The notes under the pieces are model-generated. The model made no database searches. It was given only the letters and a program-made list of their open reading frames with translations, and was not told the origin of the DNA. DNA of 64,000 nucleotides from Heloderma charlesbogerti. Lineage: Eukaryota > Chordata > Lepidosauria > Squamata > Helodermatidae. The stretch covers positions 1,684,001 to 1,748,000 of the forward strand of contig JANEZZ010000399.1 in the NCBI GenBank assembly GCA_026122225.1. Reading direction: 5' to 3'. This document shows positions 36,947 through 47,304 of this stretch, piece after piece (positions within the stretch are counted from its first letter, which is position 1; each line of letters opens with the position of its first letter). Made by a program: the position numbers and the translations under genes.

Positions 36947-37860
36947 TAGGGATGTACGAAAGTCACTTACCTTTTCGAAGGGTGACATTCGTGGTGGGGG
37001 GGAGGCGCTCCGTCCCTCCCCCCAAAATTCTGGCTGGGGGGGAGGCGCTCCGTCCCTCCCCCCCAAATCCTGGCCGGCTGGTTCTGCTCCACAGGGATTC
37101 TGCGGAGCCGCCGGCCGGCTCCGCCAGCGGCCGGACATCCGGCCGCTGGCTAGCAGGGACGCAAATGGCGGCGGCCATAGCCGCCGCCGTTTGCGTCCCT
37201 GCAGTCAGCCGTGACAGGCTACATAAATGTTTACGTAGCCTATCAGGGCTGATTTAAAAGGGAAAAAAACGTGCGTACGCAAATGGCGGCGGCGCCCATG
37301 GGCGCCGCCATTTCCGTTCCTTATTTTGGCAGGTCTTAGTCTACGTAAACATTTATGTAGACTAAGACGGCGAAAATAAGGGAAACGCAAATAGCGTAGC
37401 GTCTACGCTATTTGTGTTCCCCTTATTTTCGCCGTCTTAGTCTACGTAAATGTTTACATAGACTAAGACGTGCCAAAATAAGGAACACAAATGGCAGCGC
37501 CCATGGGCGCCACCATTTGCATACACGCTTTTTTTTTTCTCTTTTAAATCAGCCGTGATAGGCTACGTAAACATTTATGTAGCCTATCACGGTGTTTTTT
37601 AAAAAATTTAGCCATGATAGGCTATGTAAATCTTTACGTAGCCTACCACGTTTTGGGGGTTTTTTTTGTTTTTTTAACTGGAAATGGCGGCGGCACCGCA
37701 CCACCACCAGAGCCGCCACCACCGCCAGGAAGATCCACCCAAGGTAAGTCCCGTTCCGGGGGGGCGGGGGGGCAGACCGTTCACCACCGATTCCAGGGGG
37801 CCAAATGCGCTGGCATTTGGCCTCCCCGAGATCCATCGCGGAATTCTCTGACATCCCTAG
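36946..37860. mobile_element. Nested-palindrome DNA element with CTAGGGATGT ends
   Basis: A 915-bp block bounded by CTAGGGATGT (36946-36955) and ACATCCCTAG (37851-37860), with TA immediately outside GGGATGT on both sides. Its core (about 37205-37595) is one long palindrome centred near 37401 with arms of about 195 bp. Each arm contains smaller palindromes: 37205-37252, 37333-37368, 37434-37469 and 37549-37594, all around a GTAAAYATTTA-type centre, plus GCGCCCATGGGCGC at both 37292 and 37497. The outer left part has a tandem repeat of GGGGGGAGGCGCTCCGTCCC. CpG and GC content far exceed the surroundings. There is no transposase frame; the 85-101 codon frames on both strands are by-products of the palindromes. 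It may be a MITE or foldback element of unknown superfamily. Confidence 0.8.
37205..37595. repeat. Long palindrome, two arms of about 195 bp
   Basis: Reading outward from about 37401, AGCGTAG / CTACGCT, AAGGGAAACGCAAAT / ATTTGTGTTCCCCTT, CTAAGACGGCGAAAAT / ATTTTCGCCGTCTTAG, then GCGCCCATGGGCGCC, the T-rich/A-rich stretch and TCAGCCGTGA occur in mirrored order on opposite strands. Mismatches are few. Confidence 0.85.
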
Positions 37861-38005
37861 AAAAATGTTAATTATGGGATATTCTTAGTAAAATTTTTGC
37901 ATATATAATTAGGAGGCTACCGTATAAAACAAAAACATGGAGAACAAACATAATGGGCATATCTGAAAGCAAGATACCCCTGAACATTGTGTAAGGGCAG
38001 AGAAG
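37861..38005. other. Unclassified short spacer
   Basis: AT-rich sequence between the palindromic element and the MIR-like SINE. It does not continue the CR1. Confidence 0.5.
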
Positions 38006-38190
38006 GAATATTTAGTTAGTTATTTAATGATTGCCATCTTTCCTCCAAGGAGCTTGAGGCAACATATAACATCCCCCTCACCCCTTTTATCCTCACAACA
38101 ACCCTGTTAGTCTGAGAGATAGTGATTGGCCCAAGGCCACCCAGAGAGTTTCATGGCTAAGTGACGACTGGAACACACATATATGGATTG
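38006..38190 (-). mobile_element. MIR/CORE-type SINE, reverse
   Basis: It contains TTTATCCTCACAACAACCCT, then GATTGGCCCAAGGCCACCCA and GAGAGTTTCATGGCTAAGTG. This is the conserved order of the CORE region of MIR-type SINEs in reverse orientation. It starts with TTTCCTCCAAGGAGCTTGAG, the 3'-end segment. Confidence 0.8.
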
Positions 38191-39855
38191 AGATATACTG
38201 GATGAAAATATACCAGTCTTTGCTGTATACGAGAGTTTAACATTTCCAGACAAGAACTTAGCAGAATGTTTTATTAAACATTTATAGATTTTTCAATTAA
38301 CTGTGGATGCCCAAGCACAACCACACTAGCAGAATCAATCCAAATTCCTTCATCTCCTGTAATGTAGAATCGCTATATAGATCTTCTAAGAATAAGAATA
38401 TCCAGATCTGACCAACTCATTGGAAATTATGAGCTTCCAGGTATTTGTTTAGTGCTATATTTCTCCCAATATATTCTATCTGAAGACAGGTTGGATATCA
38501 ATTTAATGCGGCCGATATAACTCATAACAAAATCTGAGATATTTCATATTCCATTTTTCTCTTAATTTTCCAACTGTATTCAGTGTGCCATATTCTAGAT
38601 GAAAACATGAAACTAACTTTAAATAGGACACTTGCAATTTCTATATCCTTATCTAACACTATAAAGAATGAAATCTGAATGGCACTTTTAACAGAAGCAA
38701 GGCACATAATGTTCTAGAGAAGAAATATGAATCTCATTATGTAACAAAACCTATTCATTCTCAATAGAGCTTGAGTCTAGATGACACATCTAATCCAATG
38801 CACATTTCTACCAGAGACAATCATCACAATAAGGAGAGAATCCTTAGGCCCCAATTTCCCAAGTGGTGAAATGTTTCAGGAGCCATGCTCCCAGTATTTG
38901 GTTCCCTTAGAAAGAGAGAGCAATGCAAACATGGCATTTTGTAATATTTGCTTATTTCCAAATATATAAGTAGAGCATAAGTGGAAACAAGCAGCAAACA
39001 TTACTACAAGTCACTAGATCTGCCACCCCACATCAGATCCCCAGAGACAGATACCTGGCACTACAAGGTGTCTTCAAGCCAACTTTTTGCTCGCTCGCTC
39101 TGCCTCAGTCTTAGTCCCAAACACTGTAAAATCTGCTGTTTCTTCACACACACAAAATTGATGGTTTTCTATTCAAAACATTCAAAGAGATTGCCAAGTA
39201 TCTCCCAAACATAAGTTCTCATTAAGGAAATATCAGCTCGCCGTTTTCTGGTATCAACAAGAAAACTCTAGAACACAGGAATAGCTGGCCTCCTGTAAGA
39301 ACATTTTGGGGCAGCAAAACTGAACCCATCCGCTGTATCAACAGAAAAAGCTGCCTTTGCCTATTCCACCCTCAGCCCAGCCTCATCTTCATTTACTGGT
39401 TGTAATGGCTGACATGTAAAGTGCACTGTATATAGACCCAATAAACGAAGATCTTTACGCTCCCCACTAGCTCAGAGGCAAAACATGAATCTTACTTGCA
39501 ACAATAGACAAGGTAGGAAGGAATCATGCCATAATGTTTCAGAACTTTTAAAGATATGAGAAGAACATGATCTGTCAATCCTACACATTAGAGTTTGTAT
39601 TGACTAAATATATTCAATTCCAACAGCCCAGATCTAGCATCAAAAGCACTCAAATTTTTAAGAGATTCTTAAAAGATACCACATAGGCAATACATGAAAC
39701 AAACATATGAACAGTATGAACTGATGACATACTTAAGTTTTGCTACAGCATATACTAGTACAATTGCAGCCTTGGCTGCATATCTACAAACCTGAACCCA
39801 CTCCTGCCCCATGTAAAACCACTTGCATCTTTTCAACACAAAACTAACAAAAATG
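38191..39855. other. Unclassified intergenic sequence
   Basis: About 1.7 kb AT-rich, with no gene or named repeat. Confidence 0.5.
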
Positions 39856-40420
39856 CCTCTCGCTACTGATTTATTGAAAATGATTAATCCTCAAGGAGGT
39901 CAGAGTGGCATACACTGAAAACAGTAGAAGCAATATAAACAAGCTATAAGAAACAACAAAACTCATAGCAGTCAAAATATCTAGGAAAGCTCAAAGGCCT
40001 GATTCAAATGAAAAGTCTGAACTGCTCTCCTAAATGCAAGCAGTGGAGGAGCTATACAGCTCTCCTTGGAGGAGGAATTCCAGACACAGGGGTTGCCAAA
40101 GAAAAGGCCCTCTCCTGCAGTCACCTTTTGAATGCCTGGAGGAGCAGTGAAAAGGCCCTCTGTGAAACATCTCAGTTCTCAGGCAGGATTATATGGACCA
40201 AGTGTGTGTGAATGCACACACATGCACACACATAAGAAGAGAGGATTTGTACATTTCAGATACCCTGGGAGGAAGAATACATCTAAAAGACATTTAACAG
40301 ACCTCACAAAGTCTTTCCTGGCAGAGGCCAGGCCGCTGTCAGGAGTGGTGGATGAGTTTTACTCCAACTGCAATGTTATCCTCAAGTGCAATGTTTTATT
40401 CCCCTAAACCACTCACCCCA
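39856..40420 (-). mobile_element. Old LINE fragment (L2/CR1 superfamily), reverse
   Basis: CTCAAGGAGGTCAGAGTGGC-type terminus, then internal phrases GAGGAATTCCAGACACAGGG and GAAAAGGCCCTCTCCTGCAG, followed by a second AAAAGGCCCTCTGTGAAAC. These resemble the reversed C-terminal coding part of reptilian LINEs. Subfamily uncertain; no tail tract. Confidence 0.5.
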
Positions 40421-40919
40421 GGAATAAATAGGAACTCTTATATAGATGGTACAGTACTGAACTGGTGACCCCAGTGTCTAGAGTGGGGGTCAGGTTTTGT
40501 TCACACTCAGCTGTATCTCAGCAGCCAACATATATTATTCTGTAGATCTCTATGGGAATTATTGACAACTGAGGCAGCCCAAATACCTAACCCAAAGGCT
40601 CCTCACCTAGAACCACCATCTTCAACAAGTCATCTATCCACCAAGACCAGACAACAAAGGAACTCAGAGAAGAATTCTGCATGGCTGCTTCCTAACCATG
40701 AAGTTCTCTTACCGAAGTCCAGGCCTGAGCATTTTACATAAATACTATTAAGACATTCATATTCAGCAAGTCTTTTTGAGGCTAGGACAAATGTGGCATA
40801 GGATATTCTATATTTAGCAAGTATAATATTTTGCACATAATACTATTATGAATATTGTTACCCATCACTAAGCTCTTAGAATGAGACCAGTGAGAAATAA
40901 CATTTAATTAATTAGTTAA
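40421..40919. other. Unclassified intergenic sequence
   Basis: No assignable feature. Confidence 0.5.
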
Positions 40920-40924
40920 CCAAC

Positions 40925-41000
40925 AGTACACTTTTATACATGTCCCCATTAGTTCAATGTGGCTTACTCTAAATGGGCGTAGGACTGCAGCCTAGCCAAT
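40925..41000. mobile_element. CAATCCTAT-family MITE, half copy
   Basis: TTAGTTCAATGTGGCTTACT, then CTAAATGGGCGTAGGACTGC and AGCC, corresponds to one half of the palindromic element seen at 45395 and 62645. Confidence 0.5.
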
Positions 41001-41447
41001 TTAAAAAAATGCCTATGTTTTCTTGCACTAATGGAGCAATATCTGAGTTGCAGAAACTGGATTTAGGGTATATCATATGAAGGCTGATCCCCCCCACACA
41101 CACAGACCCCTTCCCATGCTATTTAAGTACTACGCCACTTTTAAGTCATGGCATAAAGTGCCAATATTGGCAGAGGTCTCAGTTCAACTGCAAGGGTACC
41201 TGTTCAGCTTTGCACCAAAATTGTTGACCTTTAAACCTGATCCTGTACTCTGGCAGCAACTGTGGTGTACGTTGTGCATAGAAATTATCATTAGGCCTTA
41301 GGCTGTGAAGCAGCAATTTCGCAAGAACATTAATTAATTCTATGGAAACTATGATTTCTTGAACAACAGGCACGTACTAACCTAGAAGTTTGGAAATGTG
41401 AGTATCAATTCTGATTTTAAGCTATGATCCTAAAATTATTACTTACA
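41001..41447. other. Unclassified intergenic sequence
   Basis: No assignable feature; short C/CA run near 41090. Confidence 0.5.
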
Positions 41448-41790
41448 TGATAGCTGATTTCAAATATCTGAAGGGCCGTCATGCAGAAGACAGAGCATAC
41501 TACTTTGTTACTCTAGAGAACAAGACTATAACCAGTGGTAGAAACTGTAGGGAAGCGGATTTCGCCCAAAGAGAAACATCCTAACAGTTAAACAAAAGTG
41601 GAACAGACTGCCTCAGGAGGTAGTGGGCTTTTCTTCACTGGAGGTATTTAAGCAGAGGCTAGATGGCCACCTATCAGGATTTTGTAGTTGCATTCTGCAT
41701 TGCAGATCCTGCATTGAACAGGGGGGTAGACCAGGTTACCTCCATGGTCCTTCCAACTCTCTAACTGTATCATTAATTCTATGATTCATA
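41448..41790 (+). mobile_element. CR1 LINE 3' end
   Basis: The start encodes MIADFKYLKGRHAEDRAYY-like residues with frame breaks, the known C-terminal end of CR1 ORF2. The 3' UTR contains AGACTGCCTCAGGAGGTAGT, GGCTAGATGGCCACCTATC and GGTCCTTCCAACTCTCTAAC, and ends with AATTCTATGATTCAT, the classic CR1 3' repeat. It is 5'-truncated. Confidence 0.93.
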
Positions 41791-43342
41791 TTACTACCGG
41801 ATCAACAGCAGGCACCACTGCTATATATTCAGTTAAATTTGAAAATTTAGGAGATTTGTCATAATATGTCAAGAAATACTTATTGGAATACCTTTAATTT
41901 TATACCCGTCTTCAAGATGCCACCTTAAAATTAATAGAATTTGATGTTGTTTGAGAGATTCTGATGCAACTGCTGCAAGTGAAATAAGATAATTAAAACC
42001 AATCATTTAGGGTCAAGACCAAGGAAGTTTTGTTTTAGAAGACAAATATATCTAACAAATCATACAGTAACATGAGACCAACTGTAGATTAATTCATTTC
42101 AAAGTGTGAATATAGTTTTCAGTTTAGCAGATAATATTCTGTTTAACATTACATTTATTAGCTCAAAGGAATTACCCATGAAATTTAGGATCCTAAATTG
42201 TACAGGATGTGATTAATACTAGCTCAGTTAAAAGGAACTGTAAAAACTTTCAGGGAGGAAGAAAACAAAGTTAAGCTACCCAACTAGCTTAACTTGCACT
42301 TACTGCTTAATGGTAAATTGACTATACCTAAAAATCTCTTTTAAACAGAATCTGACTCTTTAACTTGGACCAGGGAATTTTCACCGCTATAGTGTAATAG
42401 AGCTTGAAAACTCCAGCATCAGCAGGGAAGGCAAGCACTCCGCAGCCAGCCACTGTGAGACAAAAAAAATGCAATTAAGGCTCCCACCAGGGATAGAGAA
42501 CTAAACAAAACCTGCATCTTCACACAAGAGCCTTTTTCTTCTACATGAAGGACCAGGCCTCAAACCCCCCCCCTTTTTTTTTTTTGGTGAAATGCTAGCA
42601 TTTAGGACAACACACTTTCAGATTTTCTCACAGAGGATCAAAGTAAATAATAGAAGGGCAGAAACAAAAGGGAAAACTCCAGTGCACTTACATTAAAAAG
42701 AGATAAAGGGGGCTTAGAAGTGATTGAAGGAACTGAAGGCATTTTCAGAAACATCAAATGGGGATCACTAAGCATAAGGATGTCTTAACTCAGTGACATG
42801 CAAGTCATATATGCATGCCCACATAGTATGTACGAAGTCTGTACAGACTTTTGTACATGCACGCACATACAAAGGTGAGAATTTTTCATCTCTTACTATC
42901 AACATGAAGAGTATTCTGTGTTCACCTGTCCCACACCCCCAGCTAATTCTCCCTTTCTTTTCAGTTCTTCCCCAAGGATTACAATCACTTATATGCAAAA
43001 ATAGCTGCTCCCAAAGCAACACTCCCGCTTTTTACATCAAACCAATAGCTTTCATAAGAAAATCACTTAATATTTCACTATTCTGCTCATATGGAATTAC
43101 AACACTGGGGATTTAATGTAAATCTAGGTAGAATACATAGAAAGATTATTGTTGTTGTAGCAGTAGTAGTAAGTGAATTATGAATACATAGGGGGAGAAC
43201 TACTTTTAAGTAGCTAATTAAGGGCTGTATTTTGACCTCATTTTGTGTACGTGTTTGTAGCTAAGCTCACTGCATGAAAAGCAAAAACAAAAGTACAACA
43301 TAATCTTTAGTACTGAGTTTTACTTCTTGACTGAAAAACAAT
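41791..43342. other. Unclassified intergenic sequence
   Basis: AT-rich, with adjacent C and T homopolymers near 42566-42585. The 107-codon frame at 42793-43116 has no domain and lies opposite another chance frame. Confidence 0.5.
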
Positions 43343-43590
43343 GGGCTGGTTCACACAATCAAAATAAGCTTGTTTAAATCATGCGATGTGCCATGTGAAA
43401 CAACCCTCCAATCACCCTAAAACAGCCTATGGGTTATTGGAGGACTGTTTGCCCTCCAGCAAGCCATGCCACCTGGATTCAGATAATACGGCAAGCTGCA
43501 CCCGGGTGGTGATTACAGAAATTGCACCCCACACGCACCTGATGCACACTGTGATGCCACAGTGGCTTATTTTGATCGTGTGAACCAGGT
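43343..43590. mobile_element. Foldback MITE, GGTTCACAC family
   Basis: The left end GGGCTGGTTCACACAATCAA followed by AATAAGC pairs with the right end GCTTATTTTGATCGTGTGAA followed by CCAGGTC: 24 or more paired bases with one mismatch. The interior also contains CAATCACCCTAAAACAGCC and CTATGGGTTATTGG-type inverted parts. No coding capacity. Confidence 0.8.
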
Positions 43591-43591
43591 C

Positions 43592-44515
43592 AATGGTCCA
43601 GTTTACACAATCGCCACAGCCCACCCTAGCTTATTTACGCCATGGTGGTTTGTGGCATGTCCCAGCAGCCATTTTGAATATTCAAGCCACAGCAGGCAGT
43701 CACTGTGGTTAATCGTGACATCCAAACCTGGTGAGGGGAGTTTGCTGGCATGGCTTACAAACCACCCATAATGTCAGGATTGATTCTGAGCACAGGGAGA
43801 TAGTTAGCAACTCAGATTCAGAAGAGGAGCAGCCAGAACTGGGGGAGGCATTTTCACAAGCCAGTTCAGATATGGGTAGGCGTGCTTCTCAGGTTACCAA
43901 TTCCCAGATGGCTGGGCATGAAGCTTACTCCTTGCCCCCCTCTGTGAGAAGTAGCGAGCAGGAGGAGGGGATTGAGGACTGTGACCTAAGAGACATGAGG
44001 CGGCAGCGCAGAGCTAAGAGGGAAATGTCAGGGGCAGAGCTCAGACAGTCGACCCGGTTAGCGATGCACGAGAGGCTACACAGGGAAGCATCACGCAAGG
44101 GGCAGGACCTCCCTCCCTAAGTTAGCCTGGCTAGAAAGCCTCCCTTTCAAACTGCAGGCAACTTTCGGTGATCCCATTTGAATCCCCTGGAGGCATTCCT
44201 TTGTAGCCAGAGAGTCTTCGAGGATTTGCATCTGTAGTTAACCTGTGAATAATGAATTAAAGGTGTGAGACTGAAGCCTCTCTATTTGTGTGTGTGAGGG
44301 TGCTTAAGGATAGAGGGAGCTAAGGGATTTGTGACACATAACCATAAAACAGCTCATGGGTTGTGGGTGGTTTATTAACCATGCCAACAACCCACCCTCA
44401 CCAGATTCTGATGTCATGATAAGCCACAGCGACCACTCACCGCAGCTGGAATAATCAAAATGGCTGCCAGCACATGCCACAACCCACCATGGCTTATTTA
44501 AGTGTTGAAACCAGG
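43592..44515. mobile_element. Foldback element with arms of about 175 bp, interrupted by an LTR
   Basis: The left arm (43592-43766) and right arm (44342-44515) are inverted copies: left CCATGGTGGTTTGTGGCATG against the reverse complement of right CATGCCACAACCCACCATGG; left GGCAGTCACTGTGG against right CCACAGCGACCACTC; left GGCATGGCTTACAAACCACC against right GGTGGTTTATTAACCATGCC. It abuts the foldback at 43343-43590. The LTR sits near the hairpin centre. Confidence 0.8.
43772..44336 (+). mobile_element. Solo LTR (TG...CA) with 5-bp target duplication
   Basis: It begins TGTCAGGATTGATTCTGAGC and ends GGGATTTGTGACA, so the first and last bases form TG...CA with short inverted TGTC/GACA ends. CATAA flanks both sides (43767-43771 and 44337-44341), a perfect 5-bp duplication typical of LTR elements. 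It is 565 bp long. GAATTAAAGG near 44256 may act as a variant poly(A) signal, followed by GAGACTGAAGCCTCTC. No primer-binding site or polypurine tract is retained, so the internal region was lost by LTR-LTR recombination. The plus strand has an acidic and arginine-rich open frame (43731-44120) without known domain. Gypsy or endogenous retrovirus origin is not resolved. Confidence 0.88.
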
Positions 44516-44860
44516 AAGGAGATAGTATCGGAAACCACTTCAGTTGGAACTGAAAAGAATACTTTAGCAGGACCAGATTCTGCAACATTCATTTCAGACT
44601 GATATATTAGACATGTTTTACTCCCATCAAACAATTGCAATGCATGATGTCACCATAGGGCTATTTTTGATGTGATTCTGATGATGATGAAGCCATAAAT
44701 ATATCTTGTGTTTTACAGAGAAACATAAGCAAAATGGCAAGTCCCTGCACCAAGGAGCGTGCAGTCTAAGCTTTGATAATGGAGTAAACAAAGGAAAGGA
44801 AGGAGAGCCATATGAAAAAATGTGGTCACACATATTTTGTCTTAATTTCAGTTGGTATAA
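44516..44860. other. Spacer with possible L3-like LINE remnant
   Basis: AAGTCCCTGCACCAAGGAGC followed by GTGCAGTCTAAGC (44738-44770) resembles a widespread vertebrate LINE 3' end in reverse; the same pattern occurs at 54462-54480 (ATCCCTGCCCCCAAGAAG). Otherwise unassigned. Confidence 0.35.
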
Positions 44861-44982
44861 GGCAAGGTAATCAACTGTTTTGGTCTACAACTCCCATCAT
44901 CCTTCACCATTGGCTATGCTGGCTAAGACTAATGGGGGCAGTAGGCCCATATGTCTAGCAGGCCATAAGTTCCCCACCCCTG
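44861..44982. mobile_element. Small hAT-like foldback remnant
   Basis: The centre carries TCTACAACTCCCATCATCCT and CATTGGCTATGCTGGCTAAG with the mirrored GACTAATGGGGGCAGTAGGC. The right terminus AGTTCCCCACCCCTG resembles hAT ends; the left terminus is degraded. It is related in layout to the element at 30673. Confidence 0.55.
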
Positions 44983-45394
44983 GTGTACAAGGTTGAGTCA
45001 AAGCTTCATAATTTTATTTTTTTTTAAAGATGAGTTTTAGGGATGGATGTGAAGGAAGAGAATGTGGAAATACCATGTAAGTATTCTGAGAAGAAAAATG
45101 AGGTGAATGAGATGCTTCGAAAGGGTATTATGAGCATGGCCAAGGAGGAATTATAGGTCATGTTGTTTTACTCTTTGGGAAAAAATGCTTCAAGAAAGGA
45201 AGTTTACAAGGCCCAATTCATGCATAGTTCTTCCAGAGAACCCTCTAGATTACACACGAGTAACTAATAATTTAACACTATAGCTTTAACCAGAACTCTC
45301 ATGACTGTAGTAATTTAAACTGGTGCTAGATATTCTCCTAGAAACCAAACAGACAATGAGCAAAACCTACATGCTTTGAAGCCCTACTGATTTC
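44983..45394. other. Unclassified intergenic sequence
   Basis: No assignable feature. Confidence 0.5.
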
Positions 45395-45505
45395 AATATG
45401 AGTGATATGCAGTACAATCCTATACATGTTATTCAGAAGTAAGTCCCACTGAGTTCAATAGAGCTTATACACAGATACATGTGTATGGAATTGTAGCCTT
45501 AAACT
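45395..45505. mobile_element. CAATCCTAT-family palindromic MITE
   Basis: GTACAATCCTATACATGTTA then TTCAGAAGTAAGTCCCACTG on the left mirrors GAGTTCAATAGAGCTTATAC and TGTATGGAATTGTAGCC on the right. Copies of the same layout are at 61885 and 62645. Confidence 0.75.
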
Positions 45506-45596
45506 CATGCTTAACTGGGTCTATATCTTTTGAGAATCTTCCTGCATGTCATGGGTTGTAGGATGGGTACAAAGCCACCCCCACCACACTACACAT

Positions 45597-45740
45597 TGGG
45601 TTCACACAACACGCCAACCCGTGCTGCAGCGTGGGTAATTATGTAAATGACAGATGCGCGTGTCATGCACGCAAGGGCAAAGGGTGAAGCCACAATGGCT
45701 TCTTCCCGCCCACCCGTTATCATCTGAACCCATTCTATGT
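45597..45740. mobile_element. Foldback MITE, GGTTCACAC family
   Basis: The left end TTGGGTTCACACAACACGCC pairs in part with the right end GTTATCATCTGAACCCATT. The interior is CpG-rich (ATGCGCGTGTCATGCACGC) compared with the flanks. Confidence 0.6.
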
Positions 45741-45773
45741 GAATTATGCATTTGTGCTATGGTTTTTGTATTT

Positions 45774-45796
45774 CTTTCTCTCTCTCTCTCTCTGTA
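45774..45796. repeat. (TC)n simple repeat
   Basis: About nine TC units. The translated RERERER frame opposite is an artefact. Confidence 0.9.
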
Positions 45797-45969
45797 TCTC
45801 ATATTCCTCGTACCCTATTATTATACTTACAGATAACTTTCAAGTGCTTAGTTTTGGCTAAATAATACTCCTTACCTGCCAGTATTTGCTAGATGTAAAC
45901 AGCCACATGTCTTTCACATTAAAGCAAGTGAATGGGTCCTAACACAGACATGAACAAGTCCTGGTTTCG

Positions 45970-46082
45970 CTGAAATAATTATCTACACTACCTTTTTGCA
46001 TTTCTGGTTTTTCTGAAGTAATTATCTGCACTACCTTTTTGCGTTTCTGGTTTTTCTGAAGTAATTATCTGCACTACCTTTT
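45970..46082 (+). repeat. 43-bp minisatellite, about 2.6 copies
   Basis: The unit CTGAARTAATTATCTRCACT, continuing ACCTTTTTGCRTTTCTGG and TTTTT, occurs at 45970, 46013 and (partial) 46056. Differences are a few substitutions. No coding or structural role is evident. Confidence 0.88.
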
Positions 46083-46882
46083 TCCACTTTCATACAAAGA
46101 AGAAGTAGCATGCTTGTGCTATGAAGTACAAATTTTAAGATACCCAAGCATAACTTCACAGCTAATTTGTGCAGGACGTGTATCTGTCCAAGGAAAAAGG
46201 TGTGTGATGAAATGTAAAAGTCATAGTTTGAGCTGTTATCACAGAAATGTCAACCATCTGTCTTGGATGACAAATCAGCCATTGCTAATAGTAATACAAA
46301 ATAGATGCTTATACTCTACATTTTAATTTGTATTATCGAGTCCCTTTCTTGCTATGTAGCAAGAGACCACTATTTCAGAATGTTTCATATTATTGATTTC
46401 AAATATTTCTGTCTCAAATATTTCATTTTGGTCAGCTTAAAACTTCACTCAGCAAAATATATTTTCAAGAATCAATTTAGTGCTGGATATTGCGAGAGTG
46501 TCTCATTCCTCTAATTATTACTCAAAGAAAATAAATATTAGATATCACTTATTGATGTCCTTTGAAGAATATTTTGTGGTCACTGAACAATGACAGAGGT
46601 GAACATACTTCCGAAATTGCTTAGGGACAGAGGATAGAGACTCAACGGTGACAGTGGCTGTGGGATAGTTTTCAACTTACCCACTCTGTGTTAACAAAAG
46701 TGATATTATTCTGTAGAAGAATCTGAATCTCTGGTTATTAGGGGCTATAAAAACTAAAATGAATGCTCTTAAAATATGCTGCTTCTTTGCAAATTAAACT
46801 TAAATATAATCAAGAGCAGGTTGTCAAACCTTGCTGTTAATTTTGGATGCTCTACTAGGATTTGTCAATTACAGCATTTCTT
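46083..46882. other. Unclassified intergenic sequence
   Basis: AT-rich, no gene or named repeat. Confidence 0.5.
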
Positions 46883-46945
46883 AGAATCATAGAATAGTAG
46901 GGTTGGAAGGGGCCTACAAGACCATTGACTCCAACTCTTAAATGG
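46883..46945 (-). mobile_element. CR1 LINE 3' end, reverse
   Basis: AGAATCATAGAATAGTAGGG, then TTGGAAGGGGCCTACAAGAC and CATTGACTCCAACTC, is the reverse complement of the canonical CR1 3' UTR end (compare 41730-41788). Very short, 5'-truncated copy. Confidence 0.9.
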
Positions 46946-47304
46946 AGTTAGACCTTCAGGCTGCCATAGGATGTGGTGACCCAACCAATTAGTAGGCAGC
47001 CTAAGCAAGCACATCTAAGTCCAAGTTAGCTGTTTAATCAAACCTCATCAATCTGCTCTAACAAAATTACAAGTTGCTAGATGATACTATCACCCACAAA
47101 TGTAGTTGTCAGGGGCAACCTAGTCTTGGTTTCATAGAAAGATACCAAAAATGAGCTATGTCTTGAAGGACCTCCTCAGAAAGGGTCACTACTTAAGATT
47201 TTTGAATTTTCAAAAACATTTTGACATTTACTCTTCTTGTGCCATTTTTGGCATTCAGGTTTCATCATTTTTGTTTGTTTTCCTCAAATCCATCTCAACT
47301 AACA
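46946..47304. other. Unclassified intergenic sequence
   Basis: No assignable feature. Confidence 0.5.

Noticed and set aside
36875..37871. Several 60-100 codon proteins on both strands
   Set aside because: They arise from the GC-rich palindromes of the 36946-37860 element, which removes stops on both strands symmetrically.
45602..45802. RERERER-repeat protein
   Set aside because: Product of the (TC)n simple repeat.
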